From assembly GCA_035476815.1 (NCBI GenBank), contig DATILD010000060.1, positions 1 to 45,105 on the forward strand: DNA of 45,105 bases, read 5' to 3'. A program made the position numbers and the translations under genes. Position 1 is the first letter of the stretch, and each line of letters opens with the position of its first letter. Shown piece by piece: positions 23,928-31,200 of this stretch. This DNA comes from Methylibium sp035476815. Lineage in GTDB: Bacteria > Pseudomonadota > Gammaproteobacteria > Burkholderiales > Burkholderiaceae_C. Below the pieces are notes generated by a model that was not told the origin of the DNA, did not search any database, and saw only the letters and a program-made list of their open reading frames with translations.

Positions 23928-24341
23928 TCAGGCGCCGCGGCGGTGCTGCTGCACCGCCTGCAGCAACTGGTCCTTGGTGAAGGGCTTGGTCAGGTAGTCC
24001 TCCGAGCCCACCATGCGGCCGCGCGCCTTGTCGAACAGCCCGTCCTTGGACGACAGCATGATCACCGGCACGGCCGCGAACTTGGGGTTGCGCTTGATGA
24101 TCGCGCAGGTCTGGTAGCCGTCCAGGCGCGGCATCAGGATGTCGCAGAAGATCAGGTCGGGCTGGTGGTCGTTGACCTTGGCCAGCGCGTCGAAGCCGTC
24201 CTCGGCCAGCACCACGGTGTAGCCGCCCTGCTTCAGGAAGATCTCGGCGCTGCGCCGGATGGTGTTGCTGTCGTCGATGACCAGCACCCTCGTGGCGACC
24301 GGCTCGGCAGCGTTCGCTTCTGGCATCGGCACATCGTTCAC
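23928..24341 (-). CDS. pilG: PilG: single-domain response regulator
   Basis: A CheY-like receiver of about 137 residues. Asp23/Asp24, phospho-acceptor Asp67 (LIFCDILMPRLDGYQ), Ser97-Ser98 and Lys119 (YLTKPFTKD) are intact. PilG homologues promote pilus extension. Start choice: GTG at 24341 has AGGAG eight nt upstream, better than the GTG at 24347 (2-nt spacing) or the ATG at 24326. It follows the rubredoxin gene by about 28 nt and is probably on the same transcript. Confidence 0.92.
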   Translation of the reverse strand: MNDVPMPEANAAEPVATRVLVIDDSNTIRRSAEIFLKQGGYTVVLAEDGFDALAKVNDHQPDLIFCDILMPRLDGYQTCAIIKRNPKFAAVPVIMLSSKDGLFDKARGRMVGSEDYLTKPFTKDQLLQAVQQHRRGA

Positions 24342-24369
24342 CGGCACGGCTCCTGGCGGGGGACGGCGC

Positions 24370-24561
24370 TCAGATCTGCACCATCTCGAAGTCTTCCTTG
24401 CGCGCGCCGCATTCCGGACAGGTCCAGTTCATCGGCACGTCGGTCCATGCGGTGCCCGCTGCGATCCCGTGCTCCGGATCCCCGGCGACCTCGTCGTAGA
24501 TCCATCCACAGATGAGGCACATCCAAGTTTTCGGTTCGCTCACGGTCAGGCTTCGGCTCAC
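24370..24561 (-). CDS. Rubredoxin
   Basis: Small one-iron electron-transfer protein, 63 residues. The Fe(Cys)4 site is formed by Cys15-LI-Cys18 in MCLICGWIYDE and Cys48-PE-Cys51 in WTCPECGARKEDFEMVQ, the classic rubredoxin pattern including the aromatic residues around the metal. GTG codons at 24561 and 24543 are both possible starts; the second would give a 57-residue protein, closer to the usual rubredoxin length of 50-55. Partner proteins (alkane hydroxylase, reductase) are not in view. It heads the Pil-Chp gene set, an arrangement I recall from other Betaproteobacteria but without a known functional reason. Confidence 0.93.
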   Translation of the reverse strand: MSRSLTVSEPKTWMCLICGWIYDEVAGDPEHGIAAGTAWTDVPMNWTCPECGARKEDFEMVQI

Positions 24562-24582
24562 TACAATGCGGAAAGATTGTAG
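24561..24582. promoter_or_regulatory. Inverted repeat carrying face-to-face TACAAT -10 boxes
   Basis: CTACAAT (24561-24567), 8-nt spacer, ATTGTAG (24576-24582): a perfect 7-bp inverted repeat whose arms each read TACAAT outward, one on each strand. The minus-strand box could serve the rubredoxin/Pil-Chp operon and the plus-strand box thiD-hemL. -35 elements are weak. The rest of the gap up to 24698 has a short A-run (24594-24603) and nothing else I recognise. Confidence 0.45.
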
Positions 24583-24698
24583 CCAGCGCCAAGAAGAAAA
24601 AAACGACGGCCAGTGGGCACATACGCAACATTCCTCATAATTTTCTGGAACTTCGCGCCGGCCCTTGCCGGCGGCGTCGTCCGCCCTTGCCCCCGCCG

Positions 24699-25667
24699 AT
24701 GAAGACCCCCTCGCCCCCCCTGGAAGAAGCCCCGGACCCCGACACCGCCGAGCCGGCGGCGCCGGCCTGCGTGATGAGCTTCAACGCCAGCGACCCGAGC
24801 GGCGCCGGCGGCCTGGCCGGCGACATCTCGACCATCGCCGCGATGGGCGCGCACCCGCTGCCGGTCGTGACGGCGATCGTGCTGCGCGACACCGCCGAGG
24901 TGTTCGAGTCGCACGAGATCGACACCGACGTGGTGGCCGAGCAGGCCCGCAGCATCCTCGAGGACGTGACGATCTCGGCCTGGAAGGTTGGCTTCCTCGG
25001 CAGCGCCGAGGGCATCGCCAGCGTCGCCGAGGTGCTGAGCGACTACCCCGACGTGCCGCTGGTGGCCTACCTGAGCACCGTGTCCTGGCTCGAGGAGGAT
25101 GACCAGACCGCCTATGTCGACGCCTTCCGGGAGCTGATCCTGCCGGCCACCGAGGTGCTGGTCGGCAACCAGCAGACCCTGACCGACGTGCTGCTGCCCG
25201 ACTGGGAGGGCGAGCGCCCGCCGTCGGCGCGCGAGCTGGCGGTCGCGGCCGGCGAGCTGGGCGCCAAGTACGTGCTGGTGACCGGCATCGCGCTGCCCGG
25301 CAGCAAGGGCGCCGAGGGTTGGGTCGACAACGTGCTCGCGTCGCCGCAGGGCGCGATCACCGGCGAGAAGTTCGAGCGCTTCGACGCCAGCTTCGTCGGC
25401 GCCGGCGAGACCCTGGCCGCGGCGCTCGCCGCGCTGCTGGCCAGCGGCCAGGACCTGCACCTGGCGGTCGGCGAGGCGCTGAGCTTCCTCGACCAGGCGC
25501 TCGACGCGGGCTTCCGCCCCGGCATGGGCAACGTCGTCCCCGACCGCTTCTTCTGGGCCCTGGCCGAGGCCGAGGAGGGGGCGGAGGCCGAAGGCGAGGA
25601 GCCGGCCCCGGACGCGCCGCTCGACGACGGCCCCGACACCCCCCGCGGCCCGCGCCGCATCCATTGA
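24699..25667 (+). CDS. thiD: ThiD-like hydroxymethylpyrimidine/phosphomethylpyrimidine kinase
   Basis: Ribokinase-superfamily kinase; the family phosphorylates HMP and HMP-phosphate for thiamine synthesis. The 322-residue protein has the N-terminal substrate region CVMSFNASDPSGAGGLAGDISTIAAMGAHPLPVVTAI, which aligns with the ThiD GSDSSGGAGxxAD motif but with FNASD in place of AGSD, and an anion-hole segment FVGAGETLAAALAALLASG where E237 stands in place of the usual catalytic residue (Cys in ThiD GTGC, Asp in ribokinase GAGD). A Glu/Asp/Pro-rich tail (about 290-322) is extra. The ATG at 24699 was preferred over TTG at 24687. hemL starts 8 nt after the stop. Confidence 0.8.
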   Translation: MKTPSPPLEEAPDPDTAEPAAPACVMSFNASDPSGAGGLAGDISTIAAMGAHPLPVVTAIVLRDTAEVFESHEIDTDVVAEQARSILEDVTISAWKVGFLGSAEGIASVAEVLSDYPDVPLVAYLSTVSWLEEDDQTAYVDAFRELILPATEVLVGNQQTLTDVLLPDWEGERPPSARELAVAAGELGAKYVLVTGIALPGSKGAEGWVDNVLASPQGAITGEKFERFDASFVGAGETLAAALAALLASGQDLHLAVGEALSFLDQALDAGFRPGMGNVVPDRFFWALAEAEEGAEAEGEEPAPDAPLDDGPDTPRGPRRIH

Positions 25668-25675
25668 GCCCCGCC

Positions 25676-26989
25676 ATGACCGACCGCAACGCGGCCCTGT
25701 TCGCGCGCGCGCAGCGCGTCATTCCCGGCGGCGTCAACTCGCCGGTGCGCGCCTTCCGTGCCGTCGGCGGCACGCCGCGCTTCATCGCCCGCGCCGAGGG
25801 CGCCTACCTCTGGGACGCCGACGGCAAGCGCTACATCGACTACATCGGCTCCTGGGGCCCGATGATCCTGGGCCACGGCCACCCGGCGGTGCTGGAGGCG
25901 GTGCAGAAGGCGGCCATGGACGGCTTCAGCTTCGGCGCGCCGACCGAGCGCGAGGTCGAGCTGGCCGAGGAGATCCTGAAGCTGGTGCCGAGCGCCGAGC
26001 AGGTGCGCCTGGTCAGCTCCGGGACCGAGGCGGCGATGAGCGCGCTGCGGCTGGCGCGCGGCGCCACCGGGCGCAGCAGGATCGTCAAGTTCGAGGGCTG
26101 CTACCACGGCCATGCGGACGCGCTGCTGGTCAAGGCCGGCTCGGGCCTGGCGACCTTCGGCCACCCCACCAGCGCCGGCGTGCCGGCCGAGGTGGTGCAG
26201 CACACGCTGGTGCTGACCTACAACGACGTCGCCCAGCTCGAGGCCGCGTTCGACGCCCATGGCGCCGAGATCGCCTGCGTGATGATCGAGCCGATCGCCG
26301 GCAACATGAACTTCGTGCGCGCCAGCCTGCCCTTCATGACGCGGCTGCGCGAGCTGTGCACGCAGCACGGCGCGCTGCTGGTGTTCGACGAGGTGATGAC
26401 GGGCTTTCGCGTCGCGCTCGGCGGCGCGCAGAGCCTGTATGCGAAGGCCATCCCCGGCTTCCGGCCCGACCTCAGCGTGTTCGGCAAGGTCATCGGCGGC
26501 GGCATGCCGCTGGCGGCCTTCGCCGGGCCGACCGCGATCATGGAGCAACTCGCGCCGCTCGGTCCGGTCTACCAGGCCGGCACGCTCAGCGGCAACCCGG
26601 TCGCGACCGCCTGTGGGCTGGCGACGCTGCGCGAGATCCAGAAGCCCGGCTTCTTCGAGGCCCTGTCGCGCAGCACGCGTGCGCTGACCGACGGGCTGCT
26701 GGCCGCCGCGCGCGACGCCGGCGTGACGATGGTCGGCGACTGCGAGGGCGGCATGTTCGGCTTCTTCTTCCCCAAGAGCGCCGACGACTTCGGCGGCGGC
26801 CTGCCGCAGAACTACCCGCAGGTGATGGCCACCGACGGCGCCCGCTTCAACCGCTTCTTCCACGGCATGCTGGAGCACGGCGTCTACCTCGCGCCGGCGC
26901 TCTACGAGGCCGGCTTCGTCAGCGCCGCGCACGGCGCCGCCGACCTCGAGGCGACGCTGGCGGCGGCGCGCGAGGCGCTGAAGGTCTAA
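25676..26989 (+). CDS. hemL: Glutamate-1-semialdehyde 2,1-aminomutase
   Basis: PLP enzyme that converts glutamate-1-semialdehyde to 5-aminolevulinate, the first committed tetrapyrrole precursor in the C5 pathway. The 437-residue protein has the typical start RVIPGGVNSPVRAF, SSGTEAAMSALRLARGATGR, the PLP-binding Asp in LLVFDEVMTGFRV, and the Schiff-base lysine Lys271 in VFGKVIGGGMPLAAF. Length is normal. It follows thiD closely without a good Shine-Dalgarno, suggesting coupling. Its stop codon overlaps by 4 nt the stop of prlC on the other strand. Confidence 0.97.
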   Translation: MTDRNAALFARAQRVIPGGVNSPVRAFRAVGGTPRFIARAEGAYLWDADGKRYIDYIGSWGPMILGHGHPAVLEAVQKAAMDGFSFGAPTEREVELAEEILKLVPSAEQVRLVSSGTEAAMSALRLARGATGRSRIVKFEGCYHGHADALLVKAGSGLATFGHPTSAGVPAEVVQHTLVLTYNDVAQLEAAFDAHGAEIACVMIEPIAGNMNFVRASLPFMTRLRELCTQHGALLVFDEVMTGFRVALGGAQSLYAKAIPGFRPDLSVFGKVIGGGMPLAAFAGPTAIMEQLAPLGPVYQAGTLSGNPVATACGLATLREIQKPGFFEALSRSTRALTDGLLAAARDAGVTMVGDCEGGMFGFFFPKSADDFGGGLPQNYPQVMATDGARFNRFFHGMLEHGVYLAPALYEAGFVSAAHGAADLEATLAAAREALKV

Positions 26990-29052
26990 GCCGGCTCGGG
27001 CAGCAGCCCGCGCTTCCTCAGCATCGGCTCGACCACTGCGTCGCGGCCGCGGAAGGCCCGGTAGGTCGCGCGCGGCTCGACGCTGTCGCCGGCGGCGTAG
27101 ACATGCGTCAGCAGCCGCCGCGCGGTGGCGGCGTCGAACACGTCGCCGGCCTCGACGAAGGCGTCGAAGGCATCGGCGTCCAGCACCTCGGCCCACAGGT
27201 AGACGTAGTAGCCGGCCGCGTAGCCGTCGCTCGCGAACAGGTGGCGGAACTGCTGCAGCCGGTGCATCAGTCCGATGTCGCCCGGCACGCCCAGGCGCTC
27301 GCGCTCGGCCGCCTCGAAGGCGGCGATGTCCAGGCCGTCCACCGCGCCGCGCTCGTGCAGCGCCAGGTCGATCAGGGCCGAGGCGGTGTAGAGCACCGTC
27401 TCGAAGCCCTGGTTGAAGCGCCGCGCGGCCTTGAGCCTGGCGATCAGCGCATCGGGGATAGCCTCGCCGGTCTCGACATGGCGCGCATGGCGCTTCAGCA
27501 CCTCGGGCTCGAGCGCCCAGTGCTCGTAGAGCTGCGACGGGAGTTCGACGAAGTCGCGCAGCACGTTGGCGCCCGACAGCCGCTCGTGCCTCACCTTCGA
27601 CAGCAGCCCGTGCAGGCCATGGCCGAACTCGTGGAACAGCGTGCGCACGTCGTCGAAGCTCAAGAGCGTGGGCTGGCCGGCCGGCGCCTTCGCGAAGTTG
27701 TTGTTGTTGACGATGATCGGCCGCGTGCCGCCGGCCAGCGCCGACTGCCAGCGGTAGGCGTTCATCCACGCGCCGCCGCGCTTGGTGGGGCGCGCGTAGT
27801 TGTCGCCGATGAAGACGCCGACCGGCGCGCCGCTGGCCGCATCGCTCACCTCCCACAGCCGCACGTCGGGGTGGTAGAGCGGCAGGTCGCGCCGCTCGGT
27901 GAAGGCCAGGCCGAACAGGCGCCGCGCGCAGTCGAACATCGCCTCGATCATGCGGTCGAGGCTGAAATAGGGCTTCACCTCGGCGTCGTCGAGCTGGTAG
28001 CGCGTCTGGCGCACCTGCTCGGCGTAGTAGCGCCAGTCCCAGGCCTCGAGCGTCGCCGGGCCGTCCTGGGCGGCGGCGATCTCGCGCAGCGCGGCACGCT
28101 CGTCGGCCGCGCGCGCCAGCGCCGGACCCCAGACGCGGTCGAGCAGGCCGCGCACCGCCGGCGGCGTGCCAGCCATGCGATCCTGCAGCGCGTACTCGGC
28201 ATAGCTGGCGTAGCCGTGCAGCCGCGCCTGCTCGAGGCGCAGCGCCATGATCTCGGCCGCGACCGGCCGGTTGTCGCGCTCGGCGGAGACTAGCGAACCG
28301 TCGCCGCGGCCGACCCAGGCGCGCCAGACCTGCTCGCGCAGGTCGCGGCGGGTCGAGAAGCTCAGGAAGGGCATCACCGCCGAGCGCGACAGCGTGATCG
28401 CCCAGGCGCCCGCATGGCCGCGCTGCGCCGCCGCCTCGGCGGTCGACTGGCGCAAGACGTCGGGCAGGCCGGCCAGGTCGTGCGCGTCTTCCAGCAGCAG
28501 CATCCAGCCGGATTCGTCGGCCAGCAGGTTCTGGCTGAAGGTCGTGTAGAGCGTCGCCAGCCTCTCGACGAGGGCCGCATAGCGCCGCTGCGCGGCGGGC
28601 GCCAGCCGCGCGCCGGCGCGCACGAAGTCCAGCTGCACGCGCTCCAGCAGCCGCAGCGCCTCGCCGTCCAGGCCGAGCGCCTCGCGCCGCTCGTGCAGCG
28701 CCTCGACCCGCGCGAACACGCCGGCATGCATGTAGACCGCACTCTCGTGCGCCGCCAGCCGCGGCGCCAGCTCGCGCTCGGCGGCCTGCAGCGCGGGCGT
28801 GCTCTCGGAGGCGACGAGGTTGTGGAACAGCAGCTCGAGCCGCTCGAGCAGCCGGCCGCTGGCGTCGAAGGCGGCGACGGTGTTGTCGAAGCCCGGCGGC
28901 GCCGGCTGGGCCGCGATCCGGTCGAGCTCGACCAGGTGTTCGCGCAGGGCCAGGTCGAAGGCCGGCGCGAAATGGGCCGCGGTCAGCGCGGCGAAGGGCG
29001 GCAGGCCGTGGTCGGCCGTCCAGGGCTGGAGCAGGGGGTTGGTGGTGCTCAT
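26986..29052 (-). CDS. prlC: Oligopeptidase A (M3 family metallopeptidase)
   Basis: Cytosolic zinc peptidase that degrades short peptides, including cleaved signal peptides. The 688-residue protein has the M3 zinc motif His474-Glu475-FG-His478 in LFHEFGHGLHGLL, and the distal glutamate region downstream (LPSQLYEHWALEPEVL). Length matches PrlC/OpdA. The ATG at 29052 begins the conserved N-terminus NPLLQPWTADHGLPPF; the longer open frame upstream overlaps the divergent promoter region and is rejected. A TAGAAT -10-like box lies upstream at 29093-29098. Confidence 0.95.
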   Translation of the reverse strand: MSTTNPLLQPWTADHGLPPFAALTAAHFAPAFDLALREHLVELDRIAAQPAPPGFDNTVAAFDASGRLLERLELLFHNLVASESTPALQAAERELAPRLAAHESAVYMHAGVFARVEALHERREALGLDGEALRLLERVQLDFVRAGARLAPAAQRRYAALVERLATLYTTFSQNLLADESGWMLLLEDAHDLAGLPDVLRQSTAEAAAQRGHAGAWAITLSRSAVMPFLSFSTRRDLREQVWRAWVGRGDGSLVSAERDNRPVAAEIMALRLEQARLHGYASYAEYALQDRMAGTPPAVRGLLDRVWGPALARAADERAALREIAAAQDGPATLEAWDWRYYAEQVRQTRYQLDDAEVKPYFSLDRMIEAMFDCARRLFGLAFTERRDLPLYHPDVRLWEVSDAASGAPVGVFIGDNYARPTKRGGAWMNAYRWQSALAGGTRPIIVNNNNFAKAPAGQPTLLSFDDVRTLFHEFGHGLHGLLSKVRHERLSGANVLRDFVELPSQLYEHWALEPEVLKRHARHVETGEAIPDALIARLKAARRFNQGFETVLYTASALIDLALHERGAVDGLDIAAFEAAERERLGVPGDIGLMHRLQQFRHLFASDGYAAGYYVYLWAEVLDADAFDAFVEAGDVFDAATARRLLTHVYAAGDSVEPRATYRAFRGRDAVVEPMLRKRGLLPEPA

Positions 29053-29092
29053 CGGGGGCCTTCGTGGGGCGTTGTGACGAAACGGTGGCGCG

Positions 29093-29098
29093 ATTCTA
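29093..29098 (-). promoter_or_regulatory. Candidate -10 box for prlC
   Basis: TAGAAT on the minus strand, inside a CCTAGAATC motif that occurs again upstream of mpl. It would place the transcript start about 34 nt before the prlC ATG. The -35 region is weak. Confidence 0.4.
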
Positions 29099-29152
29099 GG
29101 AAGGTCGGGGGTCGATCGCACGAACTGGGCGTTGTCCGCGGCGCTGATGCCC

Positions 29153-29179
29153 TCAAGTCCCGTCCGGCGCGGCCGTAAT
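29153..29179 (+). promoter_or_regulatory. Candidate FliA (sigma-28) promoter of the chemoreceptor gene
   Basis: TCAAGTCC (29153-29160), an 11-nt spacer, and GCCGTAAT (29172-29179). The layout follows the flagellar sigma-28 consensus TAAAGTTT-N11-GCCGATAA, with five of eight -10 positions and about five of eight -35 positions matching. Flagellar-type control would fit a chemotaxis receptor gene. Inferred from sequence only. Confidence 0.45.
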
Positions 29180-29239
29180 CTGACAGCAAGCCCTCTCGCT
29201 CGCGGCAGATCCGTGCCCGCGACCCAACCCGGTACCCCC

Positions 29240-31165
29240 ATGTCCATGCTCTTCAACCTCAACATCGCACGCAAGTTCCTGCTGCTGGGGCTGCTCGCCG
29301 CCCTGGCCGTCGTCGTGCCGGCCACGCTGTACTGGCGCACGGCGTCGAAGGAACTGAACTTCGTCACGCGCGAGGCCGCGGGCACGCCGACGATGCGCGG
29401 CCTCTACGCCGCGATCCGCGTCACCCAGGAGCACCGCGGCCTGACGGCCGGCGCGCTGGCCGGCAATGCCAAGGCCCAGGAGGCGCGGCCCGCCAAGGCC
29501 CAAGAGGTCGACCAGGCCATCGACGCCGTCACCGCGCTGCTGGCCGGCGCAGACGGCGGCGACCCGCTGCGCGAGCGCTGGGCCGACGGCATGGCGCAAT
29601 GGCGCAAGCTGGCCGGCGAGGTGGCCGCCGGCACGCCGACCGGCGCCGACAGCTTCCGCCGCCACACCGAGATCGTCACCGCGCAGATGGCGGTGCTGGG
29701 TGCCGCGATGGACCTCTACGGCTGGTCGCTCGACCCCGAGGCCAACACCTATTTCACGATGTCGGCCACCGCCGCCGACGGCGTGCTGCTGACCGAACGG
29801 CTCGGCCAGCTGCGCGCGGTCGGCACGCGCATGCTGACGCAGAAGGCGCTGATTCCGGATGACCGCGCCCAGGTCGGTACCCTGGTCGCACTGGCGGCCG
29901 ACAGCCACGACCGCGTGCGCGTCTCGCTGACCAAGGCGATGGCCGCCGACCCGGACTTCGCCGAGCAGTTCAAGACCCCGCTGGCGGAGCTGCAGAAGGG
30001 TGTCACGCAGGCGCTCGAGCTGGCCACCGTCGAGCTCGAACTGGCCGAGGGGCCCACGTACGACCCCAACGCCTATTTCGCGACGCTGACCGGCGTGATC
30101 AAGCGCCAGTTCGAGGTCAACCAACTCGGCACCGAGCTGATCGATCGCCGCCTGCAGGCGCGCGCCGCGTCGGTGCGCACCCTGGTGGTCGGCGGTCTGA
30201 TGGCCTGCGCGCTGCTGGCGCTGGCCTACGGCGCCTTCGCCTGGTGGATGGCGCGCGCCACCACCGGCGGCCTGCGCAGCGCCCGGCAGGCCGCCCAGGC
30301 GATCGCGGCCGGCGACCTGACCGTCGGCGTGCCACAGGCCGGCCGCGACGAGGTCGGCCAGCTGCTCGACGCGCTGCGCGCGATGCAGGCCAAGCTGGCG
30401 CAGATCGTCGCCGGCGTGCGCGGCAACGCCGAGAGCGTGGCCACCGCGAGCGCGCAGATCGCGCAGGGCAACAACGACCTGTCGGGCCGCACCGAGGAAC
30501 AGGCCAGCGCGCTGCAGCAGACCGCGGCGTCGATGGAGCAGCTCGGCAGCACGGTGACGCACAACGCCGACAACGCCCGCCAGGCCGACCAGCTGGCGCG
30601 CAGCGCCTCCGAGGTCGCCGTCCAGGGCGGCGAGGTGGTCGGCCGGGTGGTCGACACGATGAAGGACATCAACGACTCGTCGAAGAAGATCGCCGACATC
30701 ATCGGCGTGATCGACGGCATCGCGTTCCAGACCAACATCCTGGCGCTCAACGCGGCGGTCGAAGCGGCGCGCGCCGGCGAGCAGGGCCGCGGCTTCGCGG
30801 TCGTCGCCAGCGAGGTGCGCAATCTGGCGCAGCGCAGCGCCGGCGCCGCCAAGGAGATCAAGGAACTGATCTCCGCCAGCGTCGACCGCGTGGCCCAGGG
30901 CACGGCGCTGGTCGACCAGGCCGGCTCGACGATGGACGAGGTGGTCGCATCGATCCGCCGCGTCAGCGACATCGTCGGCGAGATCAGCAACGCCAGCGTC
31001 GAGCAGTCCTCGGGCGTCAAGCAGATCGGCGAGGCGGTCACGCAGATGGACCAGGCCACGCAGCAGAACGCCGCGCTGGTCGAGGAAAGCGCCGCGGCCG
31101 CCGAGAGCCTGAAGTCGCAGGCGCAGGCGCTGGTCGACGCGGTCGCGGTGTTCCGCACCGCCTGA
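29240..31165 (+). CDS. Methyl-accepting chemotaxis protein
   Basis: Transmembrane chemoreceptor, 641 residues. A first membrane helix (about 12-30, FLLLGLLAALAVVVPATLYW) precedes a large all-helical periplasmic domain of about 280 residues with RVTQEHRGLTAGALAGN, which is reminiscent of NIT-type sensor domains. A second membrane helix (about 315-338) and HAMP (about 340-392) follow. The cytoplasmic signalling tip is at about 495-540 with FQTNILALNAAVEAARAGE and GRGFAVVASEVRNLAQRS. Methylation helices flank the tip, and there is no C-terminal CheR-tether pentapeptide. Ligand unknown. No clear Shine-Dalgarno precedes ATG 29240; ATG 29246 is an alternative. A stem-loop follows the stop codon. 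Confidence 0.95.
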   Translation: MSMLFNLNIARKFLLLGLLAALAVVVPATLYWRTASKELNFVTREAAGTPTMRGLYAAIRVTQEHRGLTAGALAGNAKAQEARPAKAQEVDQAIDAVTALLAGADGGDPLRERWADGMAQWRKLAGEVAAGTPTGADSFRRHTEIVTAQMAVLGAAMDLYGWSLDPEANTYFTMSATAADGVLLTERLGQLRAVGTRMLTQKALIPDDRAQVGTLVALAADSHDRVRVSLTKAMAADPDFAEQFKTPLAELQKGVTQALELATVELELAEGPTYDPNAYFATLTGVIKRQFEVNQLGTELIDRRLQARAASVRTLVVGGLMACALLALAYGAFAWWMARATTGGLRSARQAAQAIAAGDLTVGVPQAGRDEVGQLLDALRAMQAKLAQIVAGVRGNAESVATASAQIAQGNNDLSGRTEEQASALQQTAASMEQLGSTVTHNADNARQADQLARSASEVAVQGGEVVGRVVDTMKDINDSSKKIADIIGVIDGIAFQTNILALNAAVEAARAGEQGRGFAVVASEVRNLAQRSAGAAKEIKELISASVDRVAQGTALVDQAGSTMDEVVASIRRVSDIVGEISNASVEQSSGVKQIGEAVTQMDQATQQNAALVEESAAAAESLKSQAQALVDAVAVFRTA

Positions 31166-31168
31166 GCC

Positions 31169-31184
31169 GGGGCCGGCAGGCCCC
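31169..31184 (+). terminator. Short GC-rich hairpin after the chemoreceptor gene
   Basis: GGGGCC (31169-31174), loop GGCA, GGCCCC (31179-31184), starting 4 nt after the stop codon. No T-tract follows. It may limit read-through from the chemoreceptor gene into mpl. Confidence 0.45.
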
Positions 31185-31188
31185 CTCC

Positions 31189-31194
31189 TAGAAT
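31189..31194 (+). promoter_or_regulatory. Candidate -10 box placed 6 nt before the mpl start codon
   Basis: TAGAAT within CCTAGAATC. Transcription would begin at or next to the mpl ATG, giving a leaderless mRNA; no Shine-Dalgarno is visible. The -35 region is GC-rich and overlaps the preceding hairpin. Inferred. Confidence 0.4.
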
Positions 31195-31200
31195 CCCGGG

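Noticed and set aside
29053..29385. N-terminal extension of PrlC across the divergent region
   Set aside because: The extra residues overlap the promoter region and the start of the chemoreceptor gene on the other strand, and the conserved PrlC N-terminus begins at 29052.
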